A stretch of DNA of 15,662 bases from an uncultured Oscillospiraceae bacterium. GTDB taxonomy: Bacteria > Bacillota > Clostridia > Oscillospirales > Acutalibacteraceae. Position 1 is the first letter of the stretch. Each line of letters begins with the position of its first letter. The DNA lies in contig UREO01000025.1 in the NCBI GenBank assembly GCA_900546895.1, positions 1 through 15,662 on the forward strand, given 5' to 3'. A program made the position numbers and the translations under genes. The notes beneath the pieces are model-generated. The model saw only the letters and a program-made list of their open reading frames with translations, did not search any database and was not told where the DNA came from. Of the stretch, positions 1 through 6,948 are shown in pieces.

Positions 1-144
1 ATCAAAGACACCGTCTATGCTCCGATTCCCGAAAATTCAGAGCGTTACGATGCGCTGTTCCGGGAATACCGCACCCTGCACGACTATTTCGGGCGCGGCG
101 AAAATGATGTGATGAAGCGCCTGAAAGCAATGAAGCAAAAATAA
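1..144 (+). CDS. araB: Ribulokinase (AraB-like), C-terminal end only
   Basis: The window opens inside this reading frame. Only the last 47 residues are present, ending in a TAA at 142-144. The visible tail contains NSERYDALFREYRTLHDYFG and ends DVMKRLKAMKQK, which matches the C-terminal helix of FGGY-family sugar kinases of the ribulokinase type (ATP-dependent phosphorylation of L-ribulose). The araA gene starts 32 bp downstream and araD follows, so the context supports ribulokinase over xylulokinase or other FGGY kinases. The catalytic domains lie outside the window, so the call rests on the tail and the operon. Confidence 0.75.
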   Translation: MKDTVYAPIPENSERYDALFREYRTLHDYFGRGENDVMKRLKAMKQK

Positions 145-176
145 TCTCTAAAATTAGGAATAATCGGGGGATACAT

Positions 177-1658
177 ATGTCAGCTTTAAAAAAATACGAA
201 TTCTGGTTTGTGGTTGGAAGCCAGGACCTTTACGGAGAAGATGTGCTGAAAACCGTCGACCAGCATTCCAAAATCATGGTAGACGAGTGGAACGCGGACC
301 CGTCCATTCCCTGCACCCTGGTCTTTAAGCCCGTGGTGCGCAATTCCGATGAAATCTATAAGGTGATCACAGAGGCAAACAACGCTCCCCGGTGTGCGGG
401 TATTATTACTTGGATGCATACCTTTTCTCCGTCAAAGATGTGGATTCGCGGCTTTTCCGTCCTGCAGAAACCGCTGCTTCACATCAATACCCAGTTCAAC
501 CGCGACATCCCGTGGGAAAGCATCGACATGGACTTCATGAATCTGAACCAGTCAGCCCACGGCGACAGGGAGCACGGGTTTATCCTTGCGCGTATGCGTA
601 TTCCGCAGAAGGTCATTTCCGGCTACTGGAAGGATGCCGGGACGCGTGACCGTATGGCTCGCTGGATGCGCGCGGCGGTCGGGGCGTTTGAAAGCCGCAG
701 GCTCCGCGTGCTCCGCATCAGCGACAATATGCGCGAAGTAGCCGTGACGGACGGCGATAAGGTGGAGGCGCACATCAAATTCGGCTGGCAGGTCGATCAT
801 TACGGTGTCGGCGATATCATCCGCATGGTGGAAGCCGTTACCGAGAAGGAAATCGACGCCCAGATGGAGCAATACGCCGAAGTTTACGATGTGGCAACCG
901 ACAATCTTGAAGCCGTGCGCTATCAGGCGCGGGAAGAGGTTGCGCTTCGGAAGTTCATGGAAGAAGAAAAGTTCGGTGCTTTCCACACCAATTTTCAGGA
1001 TTTGCAGGAGCTGCGCCAGCTGCCCGGTCTCGCCGCGCAGGATTTGATGCGACTGGGCTACGGGTTCGCCGGGGAAGGCGACTGGAAAACCGCGGCGCTC
1101 TGCCGCATCATGAAGCTCATGGCGGCCGACTGCACGGGCGGTACGGCGTTTATGGAGGATTACACTTACAACTTTGACCCGGAGTGCGGCATGAACATGG
1201 GCGCCCATATGCTTGAAGTTTGCCCGAGCGTCGCCGCGGAGCGCCCGAAAATCAAGGTGGTTCCGCTTGGAATCGGCGACCGCGAGGACCCGGCGCGTCT
1301 GACCTTCAAAGCCAAGTCAGGCCCGGCGGTGCTTGCGACGATCATTGATATGGGCGACCGGTTTCGCATGATTGTCAACGATGTGGAATGCCAGGAGCAG
1401 GTTCACGAAATGCCGAACCTCCCGGTGGCCGCCGTTCTCTGGAAGCCGCTCCCAAGCCTTGAAACCTCCGCGGAAGCGTGGATTTACGCGGGCGGCGCGC
1501 ACCATTCCGTTATCAGCTATTCGCTTACGGCGGAAGAGCTGCGCGATTTCGCTGAAATCATGGATATCGAGTTTATTCACATCGGCAGGGAAACCGAGAT
1601 CAACGAGCTTCGCAAGGAACTGATCTGGAACGATCTGATCTGGAAGCTCAAAAAGTAA
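177..1658 (+). CDS. araA: L-arabinose isomerase
   Basis: Converts L-arabinose to L-ribulose, the first step of arabinose use, as a cytoplasmic Mn-dependent enzyme. The 493-residue length is normal for the family. The N-terminus carries the family signature (EFWFVVGSQDLYG, residues 8-20). The region FHTNFQDLQELRQLPGLAAQ (269-288) is diagnostic. By comparison with the E. coli enzyme (E306, E333, H350, H450), the metal and catalytic residues are E300 (GFAGEGDWK), E327 (FMEDYTYNF), H344 (MGAHMLEV) and H443 (AHHSVISY); all are present. A GGGGG ribosome binding site at 166-170 lies 6 nt before the ATG. The gene sits between the araB tail and araD with 32-bp and 20-bp gaps, so it is part of an operon whose promoter is outside the window. 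Confidence 0.97.
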   Translation: MSALKKYEFWFVVGSQDLYGEDVLKTVDQHSKIMVDEWNADPSIPCTLVFKPVVRNSDEIYKVITEANNAPRCAGIITWMHTFSPSKMWIRGFSVLQKPLLHINTQFNRDIPWESIDMDFMNLNQSAHGDREHGFILARMRIPQKVISGYWKDAGTRDRMARWMRAAVGAFESRRLRVLRISDNMREVAVTDGDKVEAHIKFGWQVDHYGVGDIIRMVEAVTEKEIDAQMEQYAEVYDVATDNLEAVRYQAREEVALRKFMEEEKFGAFHTNFQDLQELRQLPGLAAQDLMRLGYGFAGEGDWKTAALCRIMKLMAADCTGGTAFMEDYTYNFDPECGMNMGAHMLEVCPSVAAERPKIKVVPLGIGDREDPARLTFKAKSGPAVLATIIDMGDRFRMIVNDVECQEQVHEMPNLPVAAVLWKPLPSLETSAEAWIYAGGAHHSVISYSLTAEELRDFAEIMDIEFIHIGRETEINELRKELIWNDLIWKLKK

Positions 1659-1678
1659 TCCGGAAGGGATGAGGACGA

Positions 1679-2371
1679 ATGCTGGAAGAATTGAAGGAAC
1701 AGGTCTGCGAGGCGAACCGTCAGCTCCCCGCCCACAATCTGGTGGTGTTCACCTGGGGGAATGTTTCCGGAATCGACCGGGAATCGGGGCTGTTTGTCAT
1801 TAAACCCTCCGGCGTGGAATACGACAGGCTCAAACCGAAGGATATGGTTGTGGTGAGTCTGAACGGGGAAAAGGTGGAGGGCGACCTGAATCCCTCTTCC
1901 GACACGCCGACGCACTGCGTCCTGTATCGGAATTTCTCCGCGATCGGCGGAATTGTCCATACCCACTCCCGATGGGCGACCATCTGGGCGCAGGCGGGAC
2001 AGTCCATTCCCGCCTACGGCACTACGCACGGCGACTATTTTTACGGGCCGATCCCCTGTACCAGAAAAATGACCCCAGAAGAAATCGCGGGTGCCTATGA
2101 AACGGAAACCGGCAATGTGATTGTGGAAACATTTCAGAAGGAAAATCCCGCCGATATCCCCGCCGTCCTGGTGCATTCCCACGGGCCTTTTACCTGGGGC
2201 AGGGACTGCTTTGAGGCGGTGCATAATTCCGTAGTACTGGAAGAATTGGCCATGATGGCCTGGCATACCCAGGAGATGGCCCAGGACGGACCGATGCAGC
2301 AGGAACTGCTTGATAAGCATTTTTTGCGTAAGCATGGGGCGCACGCGTATTACGGACAAAATCACTTATAA
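1679..2371 (+). CDS. araD: L-ribulose-5-phosphate 4-epimerase
   Basis: Epimerises L-ribulose 5-phosphate to D-xylulose 5-phosphate, linking arabinose to the pentose phosphate pathway. It is a 230-residue class II aldolase-fold enzyme of normal length. Visible zinc ligands are H94 and H96 (GIVHTHSRWA) and a histidine in VLVHSHGPFTWG (164-173). The substrate loop PSSDTPTH (72-79) and the segment HGDYFYGPIPCTR (117-129) are typical of AraD rather than of fuculose aldolase. The start is an ATG 20 bp after araA, with a GAAGGGATGAGG purine tract just upstream. It is the last gene of the arabinose operon, followed directly by a strong terminator. Confidence 0.95.
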   Translation: MLEELKEQVCEANRQLPAHNLVVFTWGNVSGIDRESGLFVIKPSGVEYDRLKPKDMVVVSLNGEKVEGDLNPSSDTPTHCVLYRNFSAIGGIVHTHSRWATIWAQAGQSIPAYGTTHGDYFYGPIPCTRKMTPEEIAGAYETETGNVIVETFQKENPADIPAVLVHSHGPFTWGRDCFEAVHNSVVLEELAMMAWHTQEMAQDGPMQQELLDKHFLRKHGAHAYYGQNHL

Positions 2372-2396
2372 GAACCTTTTTCAATACTTTCCTCCC

Positions 2397-2435
2397 GGGC
2401 CACGGCGAATTCGCCGTGGCCCTTTCTTTCTTTTT
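2397..2435 (+). terminator. Rho-independent terminator of the araBAD operon
   Basis: A perfect 13-bp inverted repeat (arms GGGCCACGGCGAA at 2397-2409 and TTCGCCGTGGCCC at 2410-2422) is followed immediately by a T-rich tract (TTTCTTTCTTTTT, 2423-2435). The stem is GC-rich at its base and begins 25 bp after the araD stop codon. This separates the arabinose operon from the sulfate importer transcript. Confidence 0.93.
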
Positions 2436-2672
2436 ACAGCATTTCCAATTGATTCTGCAATAAGGTTATGTTCCTCCCTGCCGAAGGCGGGGGGAAGAAC
2501 GCGTTTTGTCTCGCAAACTGGAATGGAATTACTGTAGGGTTGTTTCGGAAACAAAATCAAGTTGTCCGCCGGGTTCCATCCTTAGAGAAGGGCTTTCATA
2601 AAAGTACAATTTCCTACGGGGAAGGCCAACAGCATCGGGCAGACGGAATCAGGGGCTTTGTGGCAGCATCGC
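2436..2672. other. Gene-poor stretch upstream of the sulfate importer promoter
   Basis: I see no convincing gene here. A plus-strand open frame (2468-2761) runs through it, but it lacks a ribosome binding site, has no recognisable motif and overlaps the promoter of the next operon. There is an imperfect stem-loop at 2474-2494 (9-nt arms around GAA, with two G-T pairs) followed by a weak TTTT. I looked for S-box, T-box and cobalamin riboswitch cores and did not find them. A GCAAAC half-site, as used in the regulator sites described below, occurs at 2513-2518. Confidence 0.5.
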
Positions 2673-2684
2673 GCAAACGATTGC
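2673..2684. promoter_or_regulatory. PurR-like LacI-family operator upstream of the importer promoter
   Basis: GCAAACGATTGC is an imperfect palindrome (10 of 12 positions symmetric) with a central CG, the usual form of LacI/PurR-family operators. It lies exactly 11 nt upstream of the -35 hexamer (2696). The same half-site at the same distance occurs before the LacI-family gene (8075-8086) and before aprA (8121-8132). The assignment to the LacI-family protein encoded at 6949-7983 is an inference from operator type and placement. Confidence 0.6.
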
Positions 2685-2695
2685 TTAATTTCCCG

Positions 2696-2724
2696 TTGCA
2701 GAACCGGAGGCATTCGGGTATTAT
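2696..2724 (+). promoter_or_regulatory. Sigma-A type promoter of the sulfate importer operon
   Basis: The -35 is TTGCAG (2696-2701), the spacer is 17 nt and the -10 is TATTAT (2719-2724). Transcription would start near 2731, giving a leader of about 190 nt before the binding-protein gene. The LacI-family gene has a near-identical promoter (TTGCAA, 17 nt, TATTAT) on the other strand, which supports both calls. Confidence 0.65.
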
Positions 2725-2735
2725 AAAACAATACT

Positions 2736-2758
2736 ATACATATCAATTATATATGTAT
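2736..2758. promoter_or_regulatory. AT-rich palindromic operator, importer promoter
   Basis: Arms ATACATAT (2736-2743) and ATATGTAT (2751-2758) form a perfect 8-bp inverted repeat around a 7-nt spacer. It sits just past the predicted transcription start, where a bound protein would block transcription. A matching element lies at the LacI-family promoter (8009-8031) and a degenerate one at the apr promoter (8174-8197). The binding protein is unknown. A sulfur regulator of the CymR/Rrf2 type is one possibility, but no such gene is in the window. Confidence 0.55.
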
Positions 2759-2779
2759 TAAGAGGTAAGGGTGATACTC

Positions 2780-2845
2780 ATGCTGAACAGAAGCAACCTG
2801 CGTATCCCGGTTCGTTTTCGATGTTGCACGGATTTGGAAGGATAG
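2780..2845 (+). CDS. Candidate Cys-Cys leader peptide of the sulfate importer operon
   Basis: A 21-codon frame in the mRNA leader, beginning MLNRSNLRIPVRFRCC, with tandem Cys codons TGT TGC at 2822-2827 and a TAG at 2843-2845. A purine-rich AGAGGTAAGGG (2761-2771) lies 8 nt before the ATG. It is downstream of the predicted transcription start and upstream of a cysteine-supply operon. Its Cys codons end one base before the left arm of a 10-bp hairpin (2829-2877). Leader peptides with consecutive codons for the pathway product are the classic sign of ribosome-mediated attenuation, and cysteine versions are known in mycobacteria. The peptide itself probably has no function. This is inference from layout; translation has not been shown. 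Confidence 0.6.
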   Translation: MLNRSNLRIPVRFRCCTDLEG

Positions 2846-2877
2846 ATCATGTGATGCGGCAATCACCTCCAAATCCG
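2829..2877 (+). promoter_or_regulatory. Leader RNA hairpins with a possible anti-Shine-Dalgarno segment
   Basis: CGGATTTGGA (2829-2838) pairs perfectly with TCCAAATCCG (2868-2877). Nested inside, GTGAT (2851-2855) pairs with ATCAC (2862-2866) around GCGGCA. The segment ATCACCTCC (2862-2870) could instead pair with the GGGGGAT ribosome binding region of the binding-protein gene (2906-2912) or with GGTGAT (2770-2775) at the leader-peptide start. No U-tract follows, so this is not an intrinsic terminator; translational control fits better. Pairings were found by eye, without energy calculation. Confidence 0.5.
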
Positions 2878-2918
2878 GTTTGCAAACAATCTAAAACGAT
2901 GAAATGGGGGATATTTCT

Positions 2919-3986
2919 ATGAAACATACATTTTCTTTCAGAAAAACACTGGCTCTGGCAATCGCTCTGGCTACGGTTGCGGGAACTTTGGCCGGCTGCG
3001 CCGGGAATAATTCTCCCGCGGCCTCTTCCGCAAATTCTTCCGCGTCTTCCGCTAAGCCGGTGGCCATCTCCAATGTTTCCTACGACCCTACCCGCGAGCT
3101 TTACGAGCAGTACAACCAGCTTTTCCAGGAATACTGGGAGAAAGAGAAGGGGCAGAAGGTGGAAATCACCCAGTCCCACGGCGGTTCCGGCAAACAGGCC
3201 CGTTCGGTGCTGGAAGGCAACGAGGCCGACGTGGTTACGCTGGCGCTTGAGGGGGATGTGGATGAATTGCGCAAAGGCGGCCTGATTGAGGACGGCTGGG
3301 TGAATGAGTTCCCGAAGAACAGCGCACCCTACACCTCCACCATCGTCTTTTTGGTCCGCAAGGGCAACCCCAAAAATCTGAAGGATTGGGACGATCTTGT
3401 GAAATCCGGCGTGGAAGTTATCACCCCCGATCCCAAGAGCTCCGGCGGCGCGCGTTGGAATTTTCTGGCAGCCTGGGCATATGCGGATAAGAAATTCGGC
3501 GGAGACGAAGCCAAAGATCAGGAGTTTTTGAAATCGCTGTACGCCAACGTGACCGTGCTGGATTCCGGCGCCCGCGGCGCCACCACTACCTTTGTGGAAA
3601 ACGGACAGGGAGACGTGCTGCTGGCCTGGGAGAACGAGGCCTTCCTTTCCCAGAAAGAGCATCCGGATGATTTTGAAATTATCACCCCGTCCCTGAGCAT
3701 TCTTGCCCAGCCGTCGGTCGCGGTAGTGGATGCCAACGCCAAAAAGCACGGTACCGAAGAAGTTTCCAAAGCGTATCTGGAATATCTTTATTCGGACGAA
3801 GCACAGCGCCTGGAGGGTAAAAACTACTACCGTCCCTCCAACCCCGACATTCTGAAGGAATTCAGCGACACCTTTAATCTGAATATTGAGATGGTCAATA
3901 TCGACGACGATTTCGGAGGCTGGGCAAAAGCGACGGAGAAGTTTTTTGCGGACGGCGCGGTCTTCGACCAGATTTATAAAAAATAG
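2919..3986 (+). CDS. cysP: Sulfate/thiosulfate-binding lipoprotein of an ABC importer
   Basis: Extracytoplasmic binding protein that delivers sulfate (or thiosulfate) to the CysTWA importer. The 355-residue product starts at an ATG preceded by GGGGG (2906-2910); an in-frame ATG 15 bp earlier overlaps that site and is less likely. Residues 1-27 form a lipoprotein signal peptide with lipobox LAGC (24-27), then a Ser/Ala-rich linker. The mature part has the Sbp/CysP signatures NVSYDPTRELYEQYN, QSHGGSGKQARSVLEG and ADVVTLALEGDVDEL. Middle motifs (TPDPKSSGGARWNFLAAW, DSGARGATTTF, VLLAWENEA) also match this family. It is the first gene of a four-gene operon. Sulfate versus thiosulfate cannot be told from the sequence alone; the sulfate-reduction operon downstream favours sulfate. 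Confidence 0.93.
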   Translation: MKHTFSFRKTLALAIALATVAGTLAGCAGNNSPAASSANSSASSAKPVAISNVSYDPTRELYEQYNQLFQEYWEKEKGQKVEITQSHGGSGKQARSVLEGNEADVVTLALEGDVDELRKGGLIEDGWVNEFPKNSAPYTSTIVFLVRKGNPKNLKDWDDLVKSGVEVITPDPKSSGGARWNFLAAWAYADKKFGGDEAKDQEFLKSLYANVTVLDSGARGATTTFVENGQGDVLLAWENEAFLSQKEHPDDFEIITPSLSILAQPSVAVVDANAKKHGTEEVSKAYLEYLYSDEAQRLEGKNYYRPSNPDILKEFSDTFNLNIEMVNIDDDFGGWAKATEKFFADGAVFDQIYKK

Positions 3987-4024
3987 TGTCTCATTTACGA
4001 TTACCGATCATAGGGGGCCTGCAA

Positions 4025-4873
4025 ATGTTTCCACTGAAAAAACGCTCTGGAAAGCGACAAAATAATATTATACCGGGTTTTCGGCTCTCGATGGGGATTA
4101 CCGTCACCATGCTCAGCCTGATTGTGCTAATCCCCCTGTGTTCGGTTTTTTTGACCCTTTCGGGTACGACCTTCGCTGATTTTTGGCGGGTGATCACCGA
4201 CAAACAGACAGTGGCTACCTATCGGGTGAGCCTGTCCTGCGCGGCCATTGCCGCCGTGGTCAACGCGGTTTTCGGGATTCTCCTCGCGTGGATTCTGACC
4301 CGCTATGAATTCCCGTTCCGGCGGGTGCTGGACGGCCTGATCGAACTGCCCTTCGCCCTGCCCACCGCGGTGGCGGGCATCTCGCTGACCACCCTGTATT
4401 CCGACAAAGGGTGGATCGGCCGGTTGTTTGACCGGATCGGCGTCAAAATTTCTTACACGACCGCCGGCATTGTGATTGCCATGATTTTTATCGGCATCCC
4501 CTTTGTCGTACGCTCGATCCAGCCGGTGCTGGAAAAGCTGGACCCGCAGTACGAGGAAGCGGCCTTGGTGTTGGGAGCCAGCCGTTCCCGCATCTTTTTT
4601 AAGGTGGTGTTCCCGGAAATACTGCCCGCCACCCTGACCGGGTTCGGGCTGGCTTTTGCCCGCTGTATCGGGGAATATGGCAGCGTGGTGTTTATCGCGG
4701 GGAACATTCCCTATAAAACGCAGATCACGCCGCTGATTATCATGAATAAGCTGGAGCAGTTCAACTACGCCGCAGCCACCTCCATTGCGCTGGTCATGGT
4801 TGTCTTCGCCTTCGTCCTACTGTTCGGTATCAATTTGATCCAAGCCAGAATCAATAAAATTGCAAGGGGGTAA
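4025..4873 (+). CDS. cysT: Sulfate ABC transporter permease CysT (CysU)
   Basis: One of the two integral membrane subunits of the sulfate importer. I choose the ATG at 4025, with AGGGGG at 4012-4017 placed 7 nt upstream, over a possible GTG at 3986 that has no ribosome binding site and overlaps the previous stop. The product is 282 residues. It has a basic N-terminus (MFPLKKRSGKRQ), a first membrane segment near residues 20-45, several further hydrophobic helices, and the permease EAA loop reading EEAALVLGASRSRIFFKVVF followed by PEILPA, which contacts the ATPase. IELPFALPTAVAGI and CIGEYGSVVFIAGNIP are typical of CysT. It follows the binding-protein gene by 38 bp and precedes cysW by 5 bp. 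Confidence 0.93.
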   Translation: MFPLKKRSGKRQNNIIPGFRLSMGITVTMLSLIVLIPLCSVFLTLSGTTFADFWRVITDKQTVATYRVSLSCAAIAAVVNAVFGILLAWILTRYEFPFRRVLDGLIELPFALPTAVAGISLTTLYSDKGWIGRLFDRIGVKISYTTAGIVIAMIFIGIPFVVRSIQPVLEKLDPQYEEAALVLGASRSRIFFKVVFPEILPATLTGFGLAFARCIGEYGSVVFIAGNIPYKTQITPLIIMNKLEQFNYAAATSIALVMVVFAFVLLFGINLIQARINKIARG

Positions 4874-4878
4874 ACCGG

Positions 4879-5688
4879 TTGAAACAAAAAATGATCAAAG
4901 GGACCCTCATCCTGCTGGGAGGGACGTTTCTGGTCGTAATGCTGGTGCTGCCCCTTGCCACTGTGCTGGTCTATGCCCTGCGGCAGGGCTGGGAAACCTT
5001 TTCTAAGGCCATCACCGACGAGTACGCGGTTAAGGCGCTGCAGCTGACTCTGCTGACGACCGGGATTACGGTCGTTGTCAACACCGTGTTCGGCATTTTC
5101 GCGGCTTGGACGATCACCAAATTCCGCTTTCGGGGAAAGCAGACGCTCACCACCCTGATCGATATCCCCTTTTCTATCTCTCCCGTTATCGCGGGGCTGG
5201 TATTCATTCTCGTGTTCGGGCGGATCGGCTGGGCCTATCCGCTTTTGGAAGCGATGAATCTTAAAATTGTGTTTGCCGTGCCCGGCATTGTGCTGGCCAC
5301 AATTTTTGTTACCTTCCCCTTTGTTTCCCGCGAGCTGATTCCTTTGATGCAGGCTCAGGGCAATGACGAGGAGGAGGCCGCCGCGCTGATGGGGGCCAAG
5401 GGCTTCTCCATTTTCCGCAGGGTCACTTTTCCCCATATCAAATGGGCGCTGTTATACGGCGTGATTCTCTGTACCGCCCGGAGCCTGGGCGAATTCGGCG
5501 CAGTATCGGTGGTATCCGGACATCTGCGGGGAAAAACCAACACCCTCCCGCTTCATGTGGAGATTCTGTTCAATGAATTCCAGCTGACGGCCGCCTTTGC
5601 CGTTTCCTCCATTTTGGTCCTGATCGCGGTCATCATCCTCATTCTGCGCAACATTGTAGAACACCGCATCAAGAGAGAGAAGAGGTAA
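4879..5688 (+). CDS. cysW: Sulfate ABC transporter permease CysW
   Basis: Second membrane subunit of the importer, pairing with CysT. The start appears to be TTG (4879): an AAGGGGG tract (4864-4870) lies 8 nt before it, whereas the first ATG (4891) is 20 nt from that tract. The product is 269 residues, normal for CysW. Hydrophobic segments begin at about residue 8. The family motif DIPFSISPVIAGLVFILVFG is clear, and the EAA loop reads EEEAAALMGAKGFSIFRRVT followed by FPHIKWAL. The segment SLGEFGAVSVVSGHLRGKTN is also diagnostic. It is separated by 5 bp from both cysT and cysA, so the three are probably translated together. Confidence 0.93.
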   Translation: MKQKMIKGTLILLGGTFLVVMLVLPLATVLVYALRQGWETFSKAITDEYAVKALQLTLLTTGITVVVNTVFGIFAAWTITKFRFRGKQTLTTLIDIPFSISPVIAGLVFILVFGRIGWAYPLLEAMNLKIVFAVPGIVLATIFVTFPFVSRELIPLMQAQGNDEEEAAALMGAKGFSIFRRVTFPHIKWALLYGVILCTARSLGEFGAVSVVSGHLRGKTNTLPLHVEILFNEFQLTAAFAVSSILVLIAVIILILRNIVEHRIKREKR

Positions 5689-5693
5689 GCAAT

Positions 5694-6752
5694 ATGTATG
5701 TGGAGCTTCAGAATATCAATAAAAAATTCGGCGGCTTTCAGGCGGCGGACAATGTCAGCTTTTCCATTGAACAGGGCAAACTGATCGGGCTGCTCGGTCC
5801 TTCCGGCAGCGGAAAGACCACTCTCCTGCGCATTATCGCCGGGCTTGAAACGCCGGACAGCGGGGCCATCCTCATTGACGGTCAGCGGGTAAACGATCTG
5901 CCCGCCAGCGAACGGGGAATTGGCTTTGTGTTCCAGAATTATGCGCTCTTTCGCTACATGACGGTGTTCGACAACATTGCCTTTGGGCTTGAGGTGCAGA
6001 AAAAAGACAAAGCATATATTAAAGAACGGGTCGGGGAGCTGATCCGGCTGATTGGGCTGGAGGGCTTGGAAAAGCGCCGCCCGCACCAGCTTTCGGGCGG
6101 GCAGAAGCAGCGGGTGGCCTTTGCCCGCGCGCTGGCGCCGACGCCCCGCCTGCTGCTGCTCGACGAACCTTTTGCCGCCATTGACGCCAAGGTCCGCAAG
6201 GAACTGCGCACTTGGCTGAGAGAGACTATCAACAAGGTGGGCATTACCAGCATCTTCGTCACCCACGACCAGGAGGAGGCGGTGGAGGTTGCGGATGAAA
6301 TCATCATTACCAACAAAGGGCGAATCGAGCAGATCGGAACGCCGGTAGACATCTACAAGAATCCCGCCACCCCTTTTGCTTCAAAATTCATCGGGGAATC
6401 GATCGTTGTGGAAGATTACGGTAGGTTTCACGGGTTTGAAACCAATGAAGGCTATGCCACAGCCGTGCTCCGGCCCGAATTTGTGCAAGTCACAAAGGTG
6501 GATAAGGAGCTTTATCCCCACGCCTCGGAGCGCGGGACGGTGCAGGACATCTTCTTTCGCGGCAATGTATTGGAATTGTGGGTGAAGGTCGGCGGTGAAA
6601 AGCTGATCGCCTACCGTTCTCTGGAGGACGACCCGCTCACCGTAGGTGAGGAGGTCAGCGTTTTGATTTACCGGCTGTATCTCTATAACGACCGGCAGGT
6701 CCAGCTGGTGGAAAACGCATCCTTAAATAACGAACAGACATTTTACATTTAA
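5694..6752 (+). CDS. cysA: Sulfate/thiosulfate ABC transporter ATP-binding protein
   Basis: ATPase that powers sulfate import through CysTW. The 352 residues comprise a nucleotide-binding domain and a C-terminal TOBE-like domain (about 265-340, containing AVLRPEFVQV). Visible motifs are Walker A GPSGSGKT (35-42), Q-loop VFQNYALF (79-86), signature LSGGQKQR (133-140), Walker B LLLLDE (153-158) and the switch histidine in VTHD (H191). The length and C-terminal extension match CysA rather than a short ABC ATPase. The ATG has an AGAGAGAAGAGG purine tract just upstream. It is the last gene of the importer operon and is followed by a shared terminator region and a convergent regulator gene. Confidence 0.95.
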   Translation: MYVELQNINKKFGGFQAADNVSFSIEQGKLIGLLGPSGSGKTTLLRIIAGLETPDSGAILIDGQRVNDLPASERGIGFVFQNYALFRYMTVFDNIAFGLEVQKKDKAYIKERVGELIRLIGLEGLEKRRPHQLSGGQKQRVAFARALAPTPRLLLLDEPFAAIDAKVRKELRTWLRETINKVGITSIFVTHDQEEAVEVADEIIITNKGRIEQIGTPVDIYKNPATPFASKFIGESIVVEDYGRFHGFETNEGYATAVLRPEFVQVTKVDKELYPHASERGTVQDIFFRGNVLELWVKVGGEKLIAYRSLEDDPLTVGEEVSVLIYRLYLYNDRQVQLVENASLNNEQTFYI

Positions 6753-6838
6753 GGCGCCTTTCTTCACGGCTCTGCCGGTCGGAGAGGCGGCGCCGCTGAG
6801 CCGGCTGACTGAAAGTGTCCGCCACAAACGAAGCTTAC

Positions 6839-6896
6839 AAAAATGCACCTTGATTTGGCTTGTCGTCAGCCGTACCAAGGTGTATTTCTGATTTTC
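6839..6896. terminator. Probable bidirectional terminator between cysA and the LacI-family gene
   Basis: AAATGCACCTTG (6841-6852) pairs with CAAGGTGTATTT (6876-6887), with one G-T pair, around a 23-nt loop that itself can pair (GGCT 6857-6860 with AGCC 6868-6871). On the minus strand the stem ends in TTTTT (complement of 6839-6843), so it best serves the regulator gene. On the plus strand the following CTGATTTTC is a weaker tract. A second, U-less hairpin (GCCTTTC 6756-6762 with GAGAGGC 6782-6788) lies directly after cysA. Confidence 0.7.
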
Positions 6897-6948
6897 GGTG
6901 TTTGGGAATCGCTGCCGCATTTCGGCGCTGCCGTACGCGGGGGAAGAG

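Noticed and set aside
552..1208. Long minus-strand open frames opposite araA and other genes (for example 4765-5436 and 11124-12269)
   Set aside because: They lie opposite well-supported genes, have low-complexity His/Gly/Arg-rich products and no ribosome binding sites. They are by-products of the GC-rich codon pattern.
2468..2761. A 97-codon plus-strand open frame in the long intergenic region
   Set aside because: It has no ribosome binding site and no family motif, and it overlaps the predicted promoter and operator of the importer operon. It is more likely a chance frame.
2725..2918. A T-box, SAM (S-box) or cobalamin riboswitch in the importer leader
   Set aside because: None of the conserved cores was found (no T-box AGGGTGG sequence, S-box or cobalamin-box sequence), and there is no terminator U-tract after the hairpins.
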